Source of the DNA: Eledone cirrhosa
Taxonomy: Eukaryota > Mollusca > Cephalopoda > Octopoda > Eledonidae
Direction: 5' to 3'
Assembly: GCA_964016885.1 (NCBI GenBank)
Contig: OZ024745.1
Location: forward strand, 56,836,300-56,900,299
Length of the DNA: 64,000 nucleotides
Both the position numbers and the translations under genes were made by a program. Positions within the stretch are counted from its first letter, which is position 1. Each line of letters starts with the position of its first letter. This document shows, piece by piece, positions 1-10,334 of the stretch. The notes beneath the pieces are model-generated. The model searched no databases. It was not told where the DNA came from and worked only from the letters and a program-made list of their open reading frames with translations.

Positions 1-2
1 CC

Positions 3-45
<43 letters not shown>

Positions 46-1031
46 TATATACGTAATTCTACGTGTCAAAAGGAGCGACTAAATTTCTTGGTGTGAGGAA
101 ATGCCACCAGCAGCTATGATAAAGATATATAATGTTAAATGATATTTATGGGGGTGTTTGTATGTAAGTGTGTGTATATGTGAGGATTGTGTACCAACAT
201 TTATTGACGTGGTCCATCGTATCTCTGCATTGCGGTATTCTAAAGATTTTTGCTGCTCCTGCGCCATTTAAAATTCCAATATATCAAATGCAATCTATTT
301 TTGATATAGAAGTCTAATAAAACTCTAATACACACATGATCACTGTTGTTATCCACTCCTAATGAATAAGATGATGCTACATATTATTTCATATTTCTTT
401 GCTATGGAAACACATGCCAGACAAGAACATATCACTTGTTGCTGATGGAATTGTAGTTCATGATGTTTTATGTTTATTTTATTATCAATTTCAAATAAAT
501 TCATTCTGACAATATAAATAAAACACAAAAGTTACGGCGATTATATATGTGTTTGTGTATGTATGAATGACACTTACTGAAAACCCTGTTAAATTAGGCT
601 TTCATGAATATGTAACAGATAAGTCAAGTAGAACAATTCACATTTCTGCTAGAGATTGTTCGAAATGATTAACATCTTATCAGCTACGGAGATGTCCATG
701 CTTTATTATAATTATTATCGTATCTATAATTATGAGACAGATGATGAAAAAAGATTAAACACAACAAAGACAATATGATCTTGAAACAGAACAAGAACAG
801 AATAATAGTATTAACTGCAGCAGCAATAGTAGTAGTAATGGTGACGATAATAATAACGACAATGATAATGATGATAATAATAATAGTATCAGGACTGATG
901 ATGATAATAATAATGATAATAATGATGATTTCTACTCTAGGCATAAAGCCAGAAATTTTTTTTTGGTGGTGGTTGGGGAGGTGGGGGGTGGTCATTAAAT
1001 CAAACTCAGTGTGTTACTGATATTACTACTA

Positions 1032-1222
1032 CTAATAATTGTTTCTCATTTTTGGTACATGGCCAGCAATTACCCTGCGCATTACTGGTACTTTAGTTTA
1101 TCTACCCAGCAAGGATGAAAGGCAAAGTTAACCTCGGCAGGATTTGAAATCAGAACGTTAAGGGCTGTAACTCTATGCTGCAAAGCATGGTGTCCGACCC
1201 TCTTCTGATACTGTCAATCCAC
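1032..1222 (-). mobile_element. tRNA-related cephalopod SINE, near full length
   Basis: On the minus strand the element starts with a tRNA-like head (ggattg-cagtatc, then a gggtcgga block and a catgctttgcagcata block). A B-box-like segment, a diverged form of gttcaaatcc, follows, then the conserved body aacctttgc-catcctt, and it ends near the acaattatta tail. This is the same family as the copies at 32.9-34.3 kb and 39.3 kb. It is diverged by several substitutions (for example 'tctacccagcaagg' where other copies have 'tcgaccccgtaagg'). It has no coding capacity and depends on a LINE for mobility. A GAA microsatellite begins about 20 bp beyond its head. Confidence 0.85.
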
Positions 1223-1240
1223 CGACGGATAGAATAGGGA

Positions 1241-1250
1241 TAATGACGAA

Positions 1251-1285
<35 letters not shown>

Positions 1286-1353
1286 AGAAGAAGAAGAAGA
1301 AGAAGAAGAAGAAGAAGAAGAAGAAGAAGAAGAAGAAGAAGAAGAAGAAGAAG

Positions 1354-1384
<31 letters not shown>
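1241..1384 (+). repeat. (GAA)n microsatellite
   Basis: About 140 bp of nearly uninterrupted GAA/AAG triplets with one GAG interruption near the start. The long phenylalanine or lysine/glutamate frames here are translations of the repeat, not genes. Confidence 0.98.
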
Positions 1385-1849
1385 TTGGCTGGAGAGAAAA
1401 AAGAAAGTGATTTGACACCTAATTAATATTAGCTCTCCTGAACGCGTTATGGGGATTCAACAATACTTAGATAACAAATAGACATGTAGTGTCAACAGGG
1501 AAAAACTGCACTTACATTACACAAACTTAAACAAAATGACATCTTAGTGACTGAGAACATACTTATTACAAAATGTGGTCTATTGTTTTGATTTGTGTTT
1601 TTCTTCGTTTATCTCTATATTCAACGTGGATATTTGTTTTTAGCTGTCAAGTTCGTCACAATCGCGTTTTCGCACTGAAAGTTCTAAATGTGAGAATTTC
1701 AAGATTTTTTCAAGAAATATAATTATCCTATTTAGAAGGTGAATTGATTCCAATGTAGTGTTGAAAATATAATCATATCATACATAATCTATATGAAAAT
1801 GCAATACCTGGCGAACTGTTGTATTACTACTTCTATATATATATATAGG

Positions 1850-1961
1850 AAAATGTTTAACCACCACGGCAGAGCTCAAGCCGTTTCGACGGCTATTTCT
1901 GGACTCCAGAAATAGCTGTCGAAACGGCTTGAGCTCTGCCGTCAGGGTTAAACATTTTACT
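1850..1961. repeat. Palindrome with a half hammerhead motif next to (TA)n
   Basis: Arms of about 55 bp (1850-1904 and 1905-1961) are inverted copies meeting at a near-zero spacer, flanked by TA-rich DNA. On the plus strand the right arm has GAAA at 1921-1924. It is followed by a perfect 5-bp hairpin stem (ACGGC 1924-1928 with GCCGT 1938-1942) and C at 1943, which matches the 3' half of a hammerhead ribozyme (stem III plus U-H). The CUGAUGA half is absent because the inverted copy begins inside what would be stem II. Probably a head-to-head remnant of a Penelope-type terminal repeat. Confidence 0.55.
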
Positions 1962-2372
1962 CTACTACACTAAGTATTGAGTACTCTGGTGCGTTATGGT
2001 CCATCTGGTTCCTTACCACACCTCCTTCGTTATATATATATAAAAGAAAACTTTTTTTGCTCAACAAGGCTGAATACAATATATGTAATCTGAGTTTTTC
2101 GAATATTAATAATAACATTCGATTCGATTGCAATTATGCAAACAAGCCTCAATTTTATAGCCATGGCATTTTGGTTAGGGTTTAGATTTTTATTATTAAT
2201 TCTATTTATATTTTGTGCTATATTCATAGTAGTAGGATAGTTTTATAGTATGTCTGTTAAAGATTGAGTGGTATCTGTGGACTTTAGGAAAACATTTATC
2301 TAGTGCTTTAAAGAATAGCTTGCTAAAGGTGTTTTAACGCTTAATGAGAATGGGGGTGAGTACCAACTAATT

Positions 2373-2479
2373 GTTTCTACTTTTTGGCACAATGCCACCA
2401 AATACCCAGTGCATTACTGGTACTTTATTTTATCGACCCCGTAAGGATGAAAGGCAAAGTTAACCTCGGCGGGATTTGA
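2373..2479 (-). mobile_element. SINE, 5'-truncated copy inside a PLE reading frame
   Basis: Minus-strand body and tail of the cephalopod SINE (from the B-box-side gatttgag segment through the catccttacggggtcgataa block to the tail at about 2373). The tRNA-like head is missing. It abuts the end of the decayed PLE frame right after a Trp-Tyr-Ser-Asn-Pro sequence, so it appears to have inserted into, or be fused with, that element. Confidence 0.8.
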
Positions 2480-3417
2480 GTACCAAATAATATTTCTAGT
2501 TCTATTTCCTCTGTTAGATTTAGAGTTTAAGTTAGATTTTTTATTATAATTATAATTAATAGTAGGGTTATTTGCCTTATTACTGTTGTCGATGTATTTA
2601 ATCTTATTTATATAGCCTGCTCTTTTTAAAACCTCATTATAATATTCTGCCTTATCGTCAAAAATGTTTTTATTAGCGGAGATGCGTGAAATACGTTGTT
2701 GGATAGAATTGACAATAGTGTTCTTGATAGATCTAGAATGATTAGAGTTAAAACTTACATAGTTTAGATTCTCATTAATTTTATGGAATGGATAGTAGAG
2801 CCCTGTGCTACGGTTTAATGTTACGTCTAAAAAGTTAACAATTTTATAGTTATTCTCTATTTCTAACTTAAGGTTGTAGCTATTGAAGAATTGTATTATG
2901 GATTTTCTTTTTCTATTAATTTCAGAATTACTACGATTTTCAATTAAAAGCAGCATATCATCACGATATAAACCTCCGGTCATCTCTGGTATTTTTCTAT
3001 GCAGTGTATTATTAATAAATTGCCCCCACAAGATCCGTTATTTGCGTCGATTCTGATGATCCCGTGGTGATATCAAAATTATTTTTTATCGGCTCTAGTC
3101 CAGAGATGATTGTTGAATTCAATAAAAGTTTTCCGTGCGGTTAAAATGATATGCATTTCAGATCAATGTGTATGTTTAGATGCATACATTAGAGCTTTAT
3201 TAAGTAAATTAGGAATCCTGGAGGAGTAGTAGTTTTCAATATCCAATTGAATGAATTTTTTGTTATGTTTAAATGTTATGGTATTGAACCAATCTATAAC
3301 TTTGTTATTACCGTTCCATAGGTAAGATATTTCTTTAAGTTGCGGTATATGTTTACTAACTATGCCTAAGTCTGCTTTAGATGGGGCTATAAGTCTGACT
3401 GGTAGTTCTATTTATTT
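2480..3417 (-). pseudogene. Decayed Penelope-like element reverse transcriptase (C-terminal two thirds)
   Basis: Read on the minus strand from about 3417 down, the frame gives LIAPSKADLGIVSKH, then the motif-A-like FIQLDIENYYSS (catalytic Asp near 3241), a stretch with a stop and frame break (about 3031-3190), then GLYRDD (catalytic YxDD at 2957-2968). These are followed by FLDVTLNRSTGLYYPFHK, the SNHSRSI block and IIWYSNP. That order and the IENYYSS, YRDD and SNHP-type blocks are typical of Penelope-like elements rather than LINE or LTR reverse transcriptases. The usual YRDDG is YRDDM here. The GIY-YIG endonuclease expected downstream is missing: the frame ends at a SINE. Non-functional. Confidence 0.85.
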
Positions 3418-3779
3418 ATTTATTTATCTACTTATAACAGAAAATATTATATCAGAAACGAATTTTAAACAACTAATAATCGTAAATACACGTACTATTA
3501 AGACATATACTCAGAATATATTTCCCCCAAATTAAGATTATATGAGTATTATTCATCCTCTCTTGTCTATTTCTTCTCTCTATCTCCCTCGTACTATTTT
3601 TTCATTTTTATCTTTATCCCCTTATATATTTTCTCTCTCTCTTTCTCCAGTGTCATTTAAATAAACGATTGTTTTTCAATTATTTACATATTCATTTGCA
3701 TATTCACACATAAGTTTGAATAATCACTAATAAATTTCTACTATCCAGTGAATTTCCAACCGATAAGGTATGCTTTTCA

Positions 3780-3965
3780 TGGGCATGTCTCTATATATAA
3801 AACAAACTTTGCATTTAATCTGATGAAAGCGTACCAATGTTGTCTTGGTACCCTTGAAATATATATAAACAAATAAATATGGTTTTATAAACATAGTTTC
3901 CATTTATTTAATATCATTGAATATTTACTCCAGTAACTTGTTGAGAGCTCTAAATCAGTTATAAA
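3780..3965 (+). repeat. Fragment of PLE-type terminal repeat (same family as 53.3-53.9 kb)
   Basis: The segment from about 3868 (aaataaatatggttttataa) through the atttatttaata block, the ctcca-gta-cttgt block and 'atcagttataaa' matches 53781-53880 closely, and it holds the hammerhead motif described separately. It is a single plus-strand copy with no inverted partner nearby. A (TA)n tract begins about 50 bp downstream. Confidence 0.65.
3813..3876 (+). ncRNA. Hammerhead ribozyme motif, type I, stem I degraded
   Basis: Core CTGATGA at 3820-3826 and GAAA at 3856-3859. Stem II is 3827-3836 with 3846-3855: ten positions, nine of them paired, with one C-C mismatch and a 9-nt loop. Stem III is the 8-nt ATATATAT at 3859-3866 (2 bp plus 4-nt loop, the tiny stem III usual in PLE hammerheads), giving U16.1 at 3866 and H17 = A at 3867, the predicted cleavage site. 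Stem I is weak: closing U-A plus an AUUU/AAAU segment across an internal loop. Self-cleavage is plausible but unproven. Confidence 0.6.
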
Positions 3966-4009
3966 CATTTATGTTTGTCGGACTTCCAACAAATTAGATA
4001 CCACTTCTA

Positions 4010-4126
<117 letters not shown>

Positions 4127-4506
4127 CAAGATTAGCAGCTTTATTCGTACATGCCCAAGTTTTTCTTTTTTTCAATTCTTAAGATCAACATAATCATATT
4201 AAGTTTGTACATTTTGGGAAACCTTTTAATATAAGTCACTAAAAGGTTTTTGTTCATACGGAAATGTTGATTCATCCACAAATGCATCCAAACAATTCCG
4301 AAGATATATGAAATTGAGCGTTATAGGTGTGAAATGAAATTGACGAATAAACATTTAAATGAGAGTTTCCTTATGAAGCAAATCTGCAGATATCAAAATA
4401 TACAGGACCTCCATTGATAATTCAATAGTAGGAATAATTTCACTGTAATATAATACAAATATTATATATATCTATCGTGCTTGGCGGTTGTATTTCCTCT
4501 CACCAA

Positions 4507-4508
<2 letters not shown>

Positions 4509-4568
<60 letters not shown>
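4509..4568 (+). repeat. (TA)n tract bordering a LINE 3' end
   Basis: About 60 bp of pure TA. The minus-strand LINE ends here through a short A/T run (ttctttttttt on the plus strand). Confidence 0.97.
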
Positions 4569-4570
<2 letters not shown>

Positions 4571-4574
4571 TTTT

Positions 4575-5010
4575 TTTTCTAGGGCGAATAAAATTCCCGA
4601 GATCCATGGACGAGTTCTCTCTAGCGGTCTCTGTTCCTCATTATCGCTACCATGTCCTGTGTCTCCAACAGACCAGTGTCTGTCCTTAGGGCATCAACAT
4701 ACGTTAGCCTTGGTCTTCCTCTTCCAGTGTGTCCATGTAGGGGCTCCCACAGGAGCACTGAGTGCAATGTCAACTCTGGATGTGGGTGAGCATGTCCAGC
4801 TAACCACAGTCTTCTCTGTGTCACTTTTGAGCTGACGTTTGGGAGACTGTCATAAAGCTCTGAGTTTTTCATCCTCAGTGTATACCGATTAATGTTAAGA
4901 GCCATCCTCAGCATTCTCGTGTAGCACCCATCCACCATCTCACTGAGTTTCTTGGTCAGTGTCCAAGTTTCAGACCCGTACAGCAGCACAGACTCCACTA
5001 CAGCAATGAA
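4575..5010 (-). pseudogene. LINE reverse transcriptase C-terminal region and 3' end (normal-orientation half of an inverted copy)
   Basis: On the minus strand the frame starts FIAVVESVLLYGSETWTL and continues DGCYTRMLRMALNIN, RLWLAGHAHPHPEL, GRGRPRLTYVDALRTDTG, IMRNRDR and WRELVHGSREF, ending at a short A-rich tail next to (TA)n. LLYGSETW, the RRLWLAGH-type block and the GRGRP-D tail are typical of the RT C-terminal region in a non-LTR retrotransposon of the kind widespread in molluscs. I do not assign a clade. The same 3' end recurs at 9.6 and 22.7 kb. The upstream part of the same protein lies immediately beside it on the opposite strand (5005-5355). Confidence 0.85.
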
Positions 5011-5355
5011 GATGCTGAATTTGCCGATGACATAGTTTTAGGTGACAAATACATAGAAGGAGACAGAGGATTTGATGCAGGAGGTTGAGACTGTGTCAAT
5101 GAGGTGTGGGGCTGAGAATGAATGAGACTAAAACAAAATATCTGGTAGAGAATGTTGAGAAGCCAGAGGGGATTACTAATGTAGGCGGGAAGCCGCTGGA
5201 ATTGGTTGAGGACTTCCTGTATTTGGGAGCAAAGATTGGGAATACAGAAGATGATGTGGTTCAGGGGAAGAGCAAAGCCTGTGCGGCGTGCAACAGCTTG
5301 AGATCGGTGTGGAAGCCGGATCTTCGTAAATACCTGAAAATCCGCCTCTTCATAT
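5005..5355 (+). pseudogene. Inverted 5' half of the same LINE copy (RT motif C to thumb)
   Basis: Plus-strand frame NEDAEFADDIVLGDKY contains the catalytic FADD (5020-5031). After a stop and a frame shift it continues GLRMNETKTKYLVENV, GGKPLELVEDFLYLGAKIG, SLRSVWKPDLRKYLKIRLF and runs into (TA)n. This is the segment that should lie directly N-terminal of the minus-strand piece at 4575-5010: KIRLFI here and FIAVVESV there join without a gap. Two contiguous pieces of one ORF in opposite orientation, sharing the short sequence ttcat at the joint, is the signature of 5' inversion by twin priming. Confidence 0.8.
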
Positions 5356-5359
5356 ATAT

Positions 5360-5408
<49 letters not shown>

Positions 5409-5448
5409 CATGCATGTATAAATGTATATATATATATATATATATATA
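5356..5448 (+). repeat. (TA)n / (GT)n compound microsatellite
   Basis: TA tracts at about 5352-5391 and 5424-5448 with a GT tract between them. It forms the other flank of the inverted LINE copy. Confidence 0.97.
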
Positions 5449-5466
5449 GTAATAAATGGTTTCTTA

Positions 5467-5673
5467 TATAGGCACATGGCCAGCAATTTTTGGGGGAAGG
5501 GAAAGTCGATAAAATCGACGCCAGTGCGTGACTGGTACTTTCTTTTATCGACCCCGTAAGGATGAAAGACAAATTTAACCTCGTCGGGATTTGAACTCAG
5601 ATCATAAAGGACCGTAACTCTATGCTGCAAAGCATGGCGTCTGACCCTCTATCGATACTGCCAATCCACTGCC
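5467..5673 (-). mobile_element. Cephalopod SINE, long subfamily, full length
   Basis: Minus strand. Complete from the tRNA-like head (ggattggcagtatcgatag near 5673) through the gttcaaatcccga segment and body to the tail near 5467. It carries the extra gtcgatttta-type segment with 'ccccca' after the 'accagt-cacgcactgg' block. That segment is present in the copies at 33.5 and 34.1 kb and absent from the shorter subfamily. Confidence 0.85.
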
Positions 5674-5687
5674 CTTATATATATAGT

Positions 5688-5795
5688 AATAATTGTTTCT
5701 ACTTTAGGCACAAGGCCAGCAATTACCCAGTGCATTACTGGTACTTTATTTTATCAACCCCGTAAGGATGAAAGGCAAAGTCAACCTTGGCGATA
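5688..5795 (-). mobile_element. Cephalopod SINE, short subfamily, head-truncated
   Basis: Minus-strand tail and body only (acaattatt-type tail, 'ggcacaaggccagcaatta' and the catccttacggggttgataa block), stopping just inside the aaccttggcg segment. It lies 15 bp from the preceding SINE. Confidence 0.85.
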
Positions 5796-5876
5796 GTAAT
5801 AATAAATGTGATATAGAATGTTTGTATTATATTAGTGAAATTATTCCTACTATTGAATTATCAATGGATGTTCTGT

Positions 5877-5879
<3 letters not shown>

Positions 5880-5914
<35 letters not shown>

Positions 5915-5959
5915 AGAGAGAGAGATAGATAGATGGATAGATAGAGAGAGAGAGATAGA

Positions 5960-6014
<55 letters not shown>
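5880..6014 (+). repeat. (TA)n, (GATA)n and (GA)n compound microsatellite
   Basis: TA to about 5912, then GATA/GATG-like units, then (GA)n to 6014. Confidence 0.97.
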
Positions 6015-6016
<2 letters not shown>

Positions 6017-6084
6017 TTTGACAAACGACAATCACTTCCGCTTTTAATAATGTATTTGAGGCCGATGTACTATTTGTTATATTT

Positions 6085-6235
6085 AAATTTCTATAAGCAT
6101 TGGATGCATGGTTTCCACAAACAGTTAGGCTTGAGGGGTTCGATTCTCGGACAGAGTGATGTGTTGTATCCTTAAGCAAGTCACGTTATTTCACGTTGCT
6201 GTTTACTCAACTGCAGAAATGACATTTCACAAACA
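6085..6235 (+). mobile_element. Second tRNA-derived SINE family, partial
   Basis: A B-box match (ggttcgattct, 6138-6148) follows a degraded tRNA-like head. After it comes the block gtgttgtatccttaagcaag, 'cacgttatttcacgttgct' and 'actcaactgcagaaatg'. I recognise this body as a second SINE type common in cephalopod sequence, distinct from the 'ggggtcgataa' family. The A box is not clear, so the head is diverged. Confidence 0.6.
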
Positions 6236-6239
6236 AAAT

Positions 6240-8445
6240 TTCATAAAACCATAGTCATTAATGACCGCTGGTGGCCTTAACAAAATATAGTGCAAACTGT
6301 CATAACGGTTTTTAACCTTCAACTCACCTTTTCTTTACGAATCAGTACTATTGCCGTTATATGTTTCCTTTCGTTCTATGAGAGAGACATTTCAATAATT
6401 GTTATTTTTTTCATAAATGATTCAGCAATAAGCTAATTAAAATTTTCGTCAATATATATGTCATTGGGTAACTTTATCTCCCGTATCTAAGACCTTGTTG
6501 ATGAAGTATGATATTATCGCAACAAAAAAAGATACGAAACAAAATAAACAAAACTGAACATGAAATTTAATTTTCCGAATTTAATTACTTTCTTCAAATC
6601 ATCTGTTTTGATCACCTATGTATTTTTTTTCGTTTCTCGAACTAAGATTTCTTTTTAAAATATATTACCCAAATTACATTTTGGATGCCTTACACAATCT
6701 ATTCTCATAGCCTATGAGAAAATATTCCTTAACATTAAGAATTTTGGAGCTTTTTTATTTAATATTTACCTATCATGAGGAAATTAAATGAAAATAGCAA
6801 GGACAGATTATATGTCACTCTGCCTGCCTCTTCGATAATAGCAAAATGTTCGGCTTGTAGCGGAGAACAGAGTAATCACAAAAAATAAAAAATAAAAAAT
6901 AAATAAAAATAAATTAATAACCAGTATATATCTAGATCTTAAAGCACATGTTCTTTTTATCTTACATCTTTCCTCCGATTGCCGTAATATTTCAAACACA
7001 TTTTTCTTTAAAATATGTAAATTTTAACAGCCTACTTCCTAATTATGCACAGGAATGGAGACGAAAGGAAACAATACGATACTAATGGAATAGGTGAGAG
7101 TTTAGAACAAAATAAGAATTTGTTAAATAAAAATGATTACGCTGAATCGAAACTAAAGTAAAGGATCTGACATTTCTTGGTAAACATTGTTTTGAAGTTG
7201 AATAAGAGAAAAGGGGCATACTAATGAAATAAGAAAGTTTTAGAACAAAACCAATTTAAGAAACAGGCGTGTATCAAACAACTGCATCCATGTGAATTGA
7301 AGTTGGAACATAAACTCAGTGGGTCATAAAACTAGGTCTGGCTAAGAACTGGCAGAAATTTTGTGTGAGTCTGGTGAATTAAATGGACGTATGATGTGGT
7401 TTGAAGAGAGACGAAACGAGAAAAGGACGTAGTGTAGTAAGAGAGTTGGGAAAGGTTGCGATGAACGAAAAATGTGAAGTTATTTGTGTATACTGTAATG
7501 TACTAGGAATTAGATATCAAATACACAGTAGGTATTTGTGCGTAGACTATTGACTATATACGGTTATAAACATGCAGGCAATTAGTAATTCTGTCCGTAT
7601 GCTGATGTATGTATTTACGATAGATCTATTCTATTTGGATGAATAGTGTAGATTTGTAAGTGTAAAGTGCTGTGTTTCCTATTTTCCACAGGCTTACGTG
7701 TTATGTAACTTACACATTTGATGTTCCATCAATGAACAATGAAATACACGTGAAATGAACAGTTTGCTCTGGACCGTTTCGTATATCTAGACTAGAAAGT
7801 GGTTTCTATGGTACTAGGATATATTTCTCTTAGCGGAAAAAATCACTCTTCTTTCATATGATATCATCTGCATAGGTTTCTGGAGACGTAAGTTTATATT
7901 CATGCTAGTTGATATGCCTTTGTACTAGATGTTAGAAATATGTTAAGGTGCCACTTGGGAGTGGCATAATATTGTACACATCTGCTAATGATCATAAAAT
8001 ATCTCGAAATGCTATGCCAAGATAATTGAATGAGAACGAAATCCGAGGCCTTTTGCTCGAGTGTTAATATGTGACTTCATGTACTGATAAGAAAGAAAAC
8101 TAAGCAGAAACCATGTTTTTATTTTCTATTTTTGTAGATCCTTCTAATCTAATCCCTGCTAATTATGCATTGTACTTGTTTTACTATAAATCAATAAATC
8201 ACTGTACTGAATAATGGGAAACAAAAATGATGACGCATATTTAAGATATATGATTAAATTTCATTTTTAGGATATAGATATATTTACTTTTCTTTCTGAT
8301 TCTATGATAAAGAAGTTAAATAAATCTATAAATAGTAATATTTATGCTTATTATAGTTTTAGTTAGGGAATTAAAGTATAATGTTGTCTACATCATAGCA
8401 TTCGATGGGTGGTTTCTTTTGTTTCTACATTTTTATGGTTTTACA
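6240..8445. other. AT-rich unique DNA, no gene seen
   Basis: No long reading frame, no repeat longer than short A/T runs, and no structural RNA signal that I could recognise. The longest open frames are low-complexity or short. Confidence 0.6.
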
Positions 8446-8449
8446 CGAA

Positions 8450-8803
8450 AATAAAATGGCAGTTCCTCAGTAACGTTACTCGATAGAGGGTGTAACTCGG
8501 TGATCAGAGAGTCGATCCAGTTAGACCCATTACTTCTCTGACTTGGGAGATCACAGCTCCGGTAATGTGGGCATGTGGTTAGTATGTTACATGAAAGTAT
8601 CGTTGGATATATTTTACTGGCAAAACCAACCGCCAGTAGATACAGCTGGCCTTGTTTGGCGTCCAGCTGGGCTAGTTGGAAACAGTTGCTTATGACAGGA
8701 ACGCTGGGAGGAATATTTGATGATTCTCTGCCCAAGAACCTCTCTAGAAGAAGAAGAAGAAGAAGAAGAAGAAGAAGAAGAAGAAGAAGAAGAAGAAGAA
8801 GAA
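8450..8803 (+). repeat. Unidentified repeat-like block ending in (AAG)n
   Basis: About 300 bp of higher GC content than its surroundings, ending exactly in about 58 bp of AAG triplets (8745-8803), like a retroposon with a simple-repeat tail. The minus strand is open for about 105 codons after the repeat (containing NCFQLAQLDAKQGQLYLLAV), but I do not recognise the protein and the frame may be chance. It could be a SINE-like element or a fragment of a larger repeat. Confidence 0.35.
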
Positions 8804-9449
8804 CCACGTGTCCTAGAAAATTCCAATTTTGAATCCAATTTAGATATAAACTTTATTTTCATGCAATAGTATACGATCGACATGACCAAATCTACATATC
8901 TATATCTCTCTCCCTCTCAACATCGTCCATCGTACACAATGCATTGATTTATGTCAAATGATTATATTAAGATATGTAATATATTTATTTTTGTGTACTG
9001 AAGATAAGGCATACACTATTATTTTGTATATAGAAATACTTATTAATTTTATAGCTTTACTTATTTTATCCCTTTGTATTTGAATATAACTCTACTCTCA
9101 ATATGTCCACAAAATCAACACCAAACCCCCACCACCACAATTACAGCAACCTTTACTTTCTATAGGCTATTTGTCCATGAATTGTTGTGTCTGTTAGCTT
9201 TAAATGAATGAGAATTCGTTGAACACTGCTGGCTTTTTATTGTTGAATAGTCAAGTAATACTGAAGAATACACGCTATTAGAGCAACGTCGAACAATTGC
9301 TAACGGATGCTCAGTAAGCTTGAAATAATAAGGTCTATTCGCAAGAGACTTGAAAACACTTTATTAAACGTCTTTTGCATAACATATACATGCATGTATA
9401 CTGGATCATATTTTCAATTGCTCTTATGTTGTATTCGTAATCCGCTCCC

Positions 9450-9451
<2 letters not shown>

Positions 9452-9500
<49 letters not shown>

Positions 9501-9511
9501 CCTCTCTCTCT

Positions 9512-9576
<65 letters not shown>
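9452..9576 (+). repeat. (CT)n then (TA)n
   Basis: About 60 bp of CT followed by about 62 bp of TA. The TA tract directly abuts a truncated LINE 3' end. Confidence 0.97.
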
Positions 9577-9578
<2 letters not shown>

Positions 9579-9697
9579 GTTGATGCCCTAAGGACAGACA
9601 CTGGTCTCTTGGAGACGCAGGACATGGCAGCGACGAGGAGGGACAGAAACCGCTGGAGGGAACTCGTCCATGGATCTCGGGAATTTTACCCGCCCTA
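9577..9697 (+). mobile_element. LINE 3' end (same family as 4.6 kb), strongly 5'-truncated
   Basis: Plus-strand frame gives VDALRTDTGL, then frame-broken ETQDMAATRRDRNRWREL, then VHGSREFYPP, ending 'cccgcccta' straight into TA repeats. Only about 115 bp of the element are present, starting immediately after a (TA)n tract. It is the last part of the RT C-terminal region. Confidence 0.8.
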
Positions 9698-10002
9698 TAT
9701 ATATATATTTACACATTCATATATTTATTTTGCAAGATTGTTGAGGAAAACAAGATCCAGTAAAAGGAATAAGCAGAGAAAAAGAACGAATATTCACTGA
9801 GGAGGTTATAGAGTGTATGGCGAAAGAGCGTCGACAAAATAACCTATTCATATTAACAGAGTGAAAGTTAATAGTGCGTACGATTTTACTGCCAAAATTG
9901 GGGGAAAAAACTCCTTAAATATAACTCTCTCTCTCCCTCTGTACACACACACCTATATATATATATATATATGATTATATATTTATAATTATATTTATAT
10001 AT

Positions 10003-10330
10003 GAGGTGTTATCAAAAACTTTCCGGACTAGCTCTGTAGCGCGCCAACTGATGGCAGCTCAGATTATCGCCCGCAGTGTTAGTATCTGTAACTGTCATAA
10101 TTCAGTGTAGCATGTAACATCATTAGGTAACTTATACATGAGGATCGTCGGAGGACGATAAATGACTTTGCTAACACCGTTGGTAATCCTAACGTCTGAA
10201 TTCAACATGCGGAGTGTCGCTGCCAATTTTTACCCCGCCTGTTGACACAGAACGAGAAAGAAAATTGTGTCGAAATTTGCCAATTACTCAAACGGAAAAT
10301 TAAAGGACTCAAACACAAAATCAAAAACTC
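10003..10330 (+). mobile_element. Possible mariner/Tc1-type transposon 5' end
   Basis: The sequence gaggtgttatcaaaaacttt after a TA-rich flank resembles a mariner inverted terminal repeat, including TA at the insertion point. About 240 bp downstream a plus-strand frame reads NEKENCVEICQLLKRK, weakly like the N-terminal helix-turn-helix region of mariner transposases. No DDD or DDE catalytic core and no second terminal repeat were found, so this is at most a fragment. Confidence 0.35.
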
Positions 10331-10334
10331 AGTA

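Noticed and set aside
684..1020. Two overlapping open frames of Ile/Val-rich protein on opposite strands
   Set aside because: They are translations of an AAT/GAT triplet-rich AT stretch.
1173..1418. Poly-phenylalanine open frame
   Set aside because: Direct translation of the GAA microsatellite.
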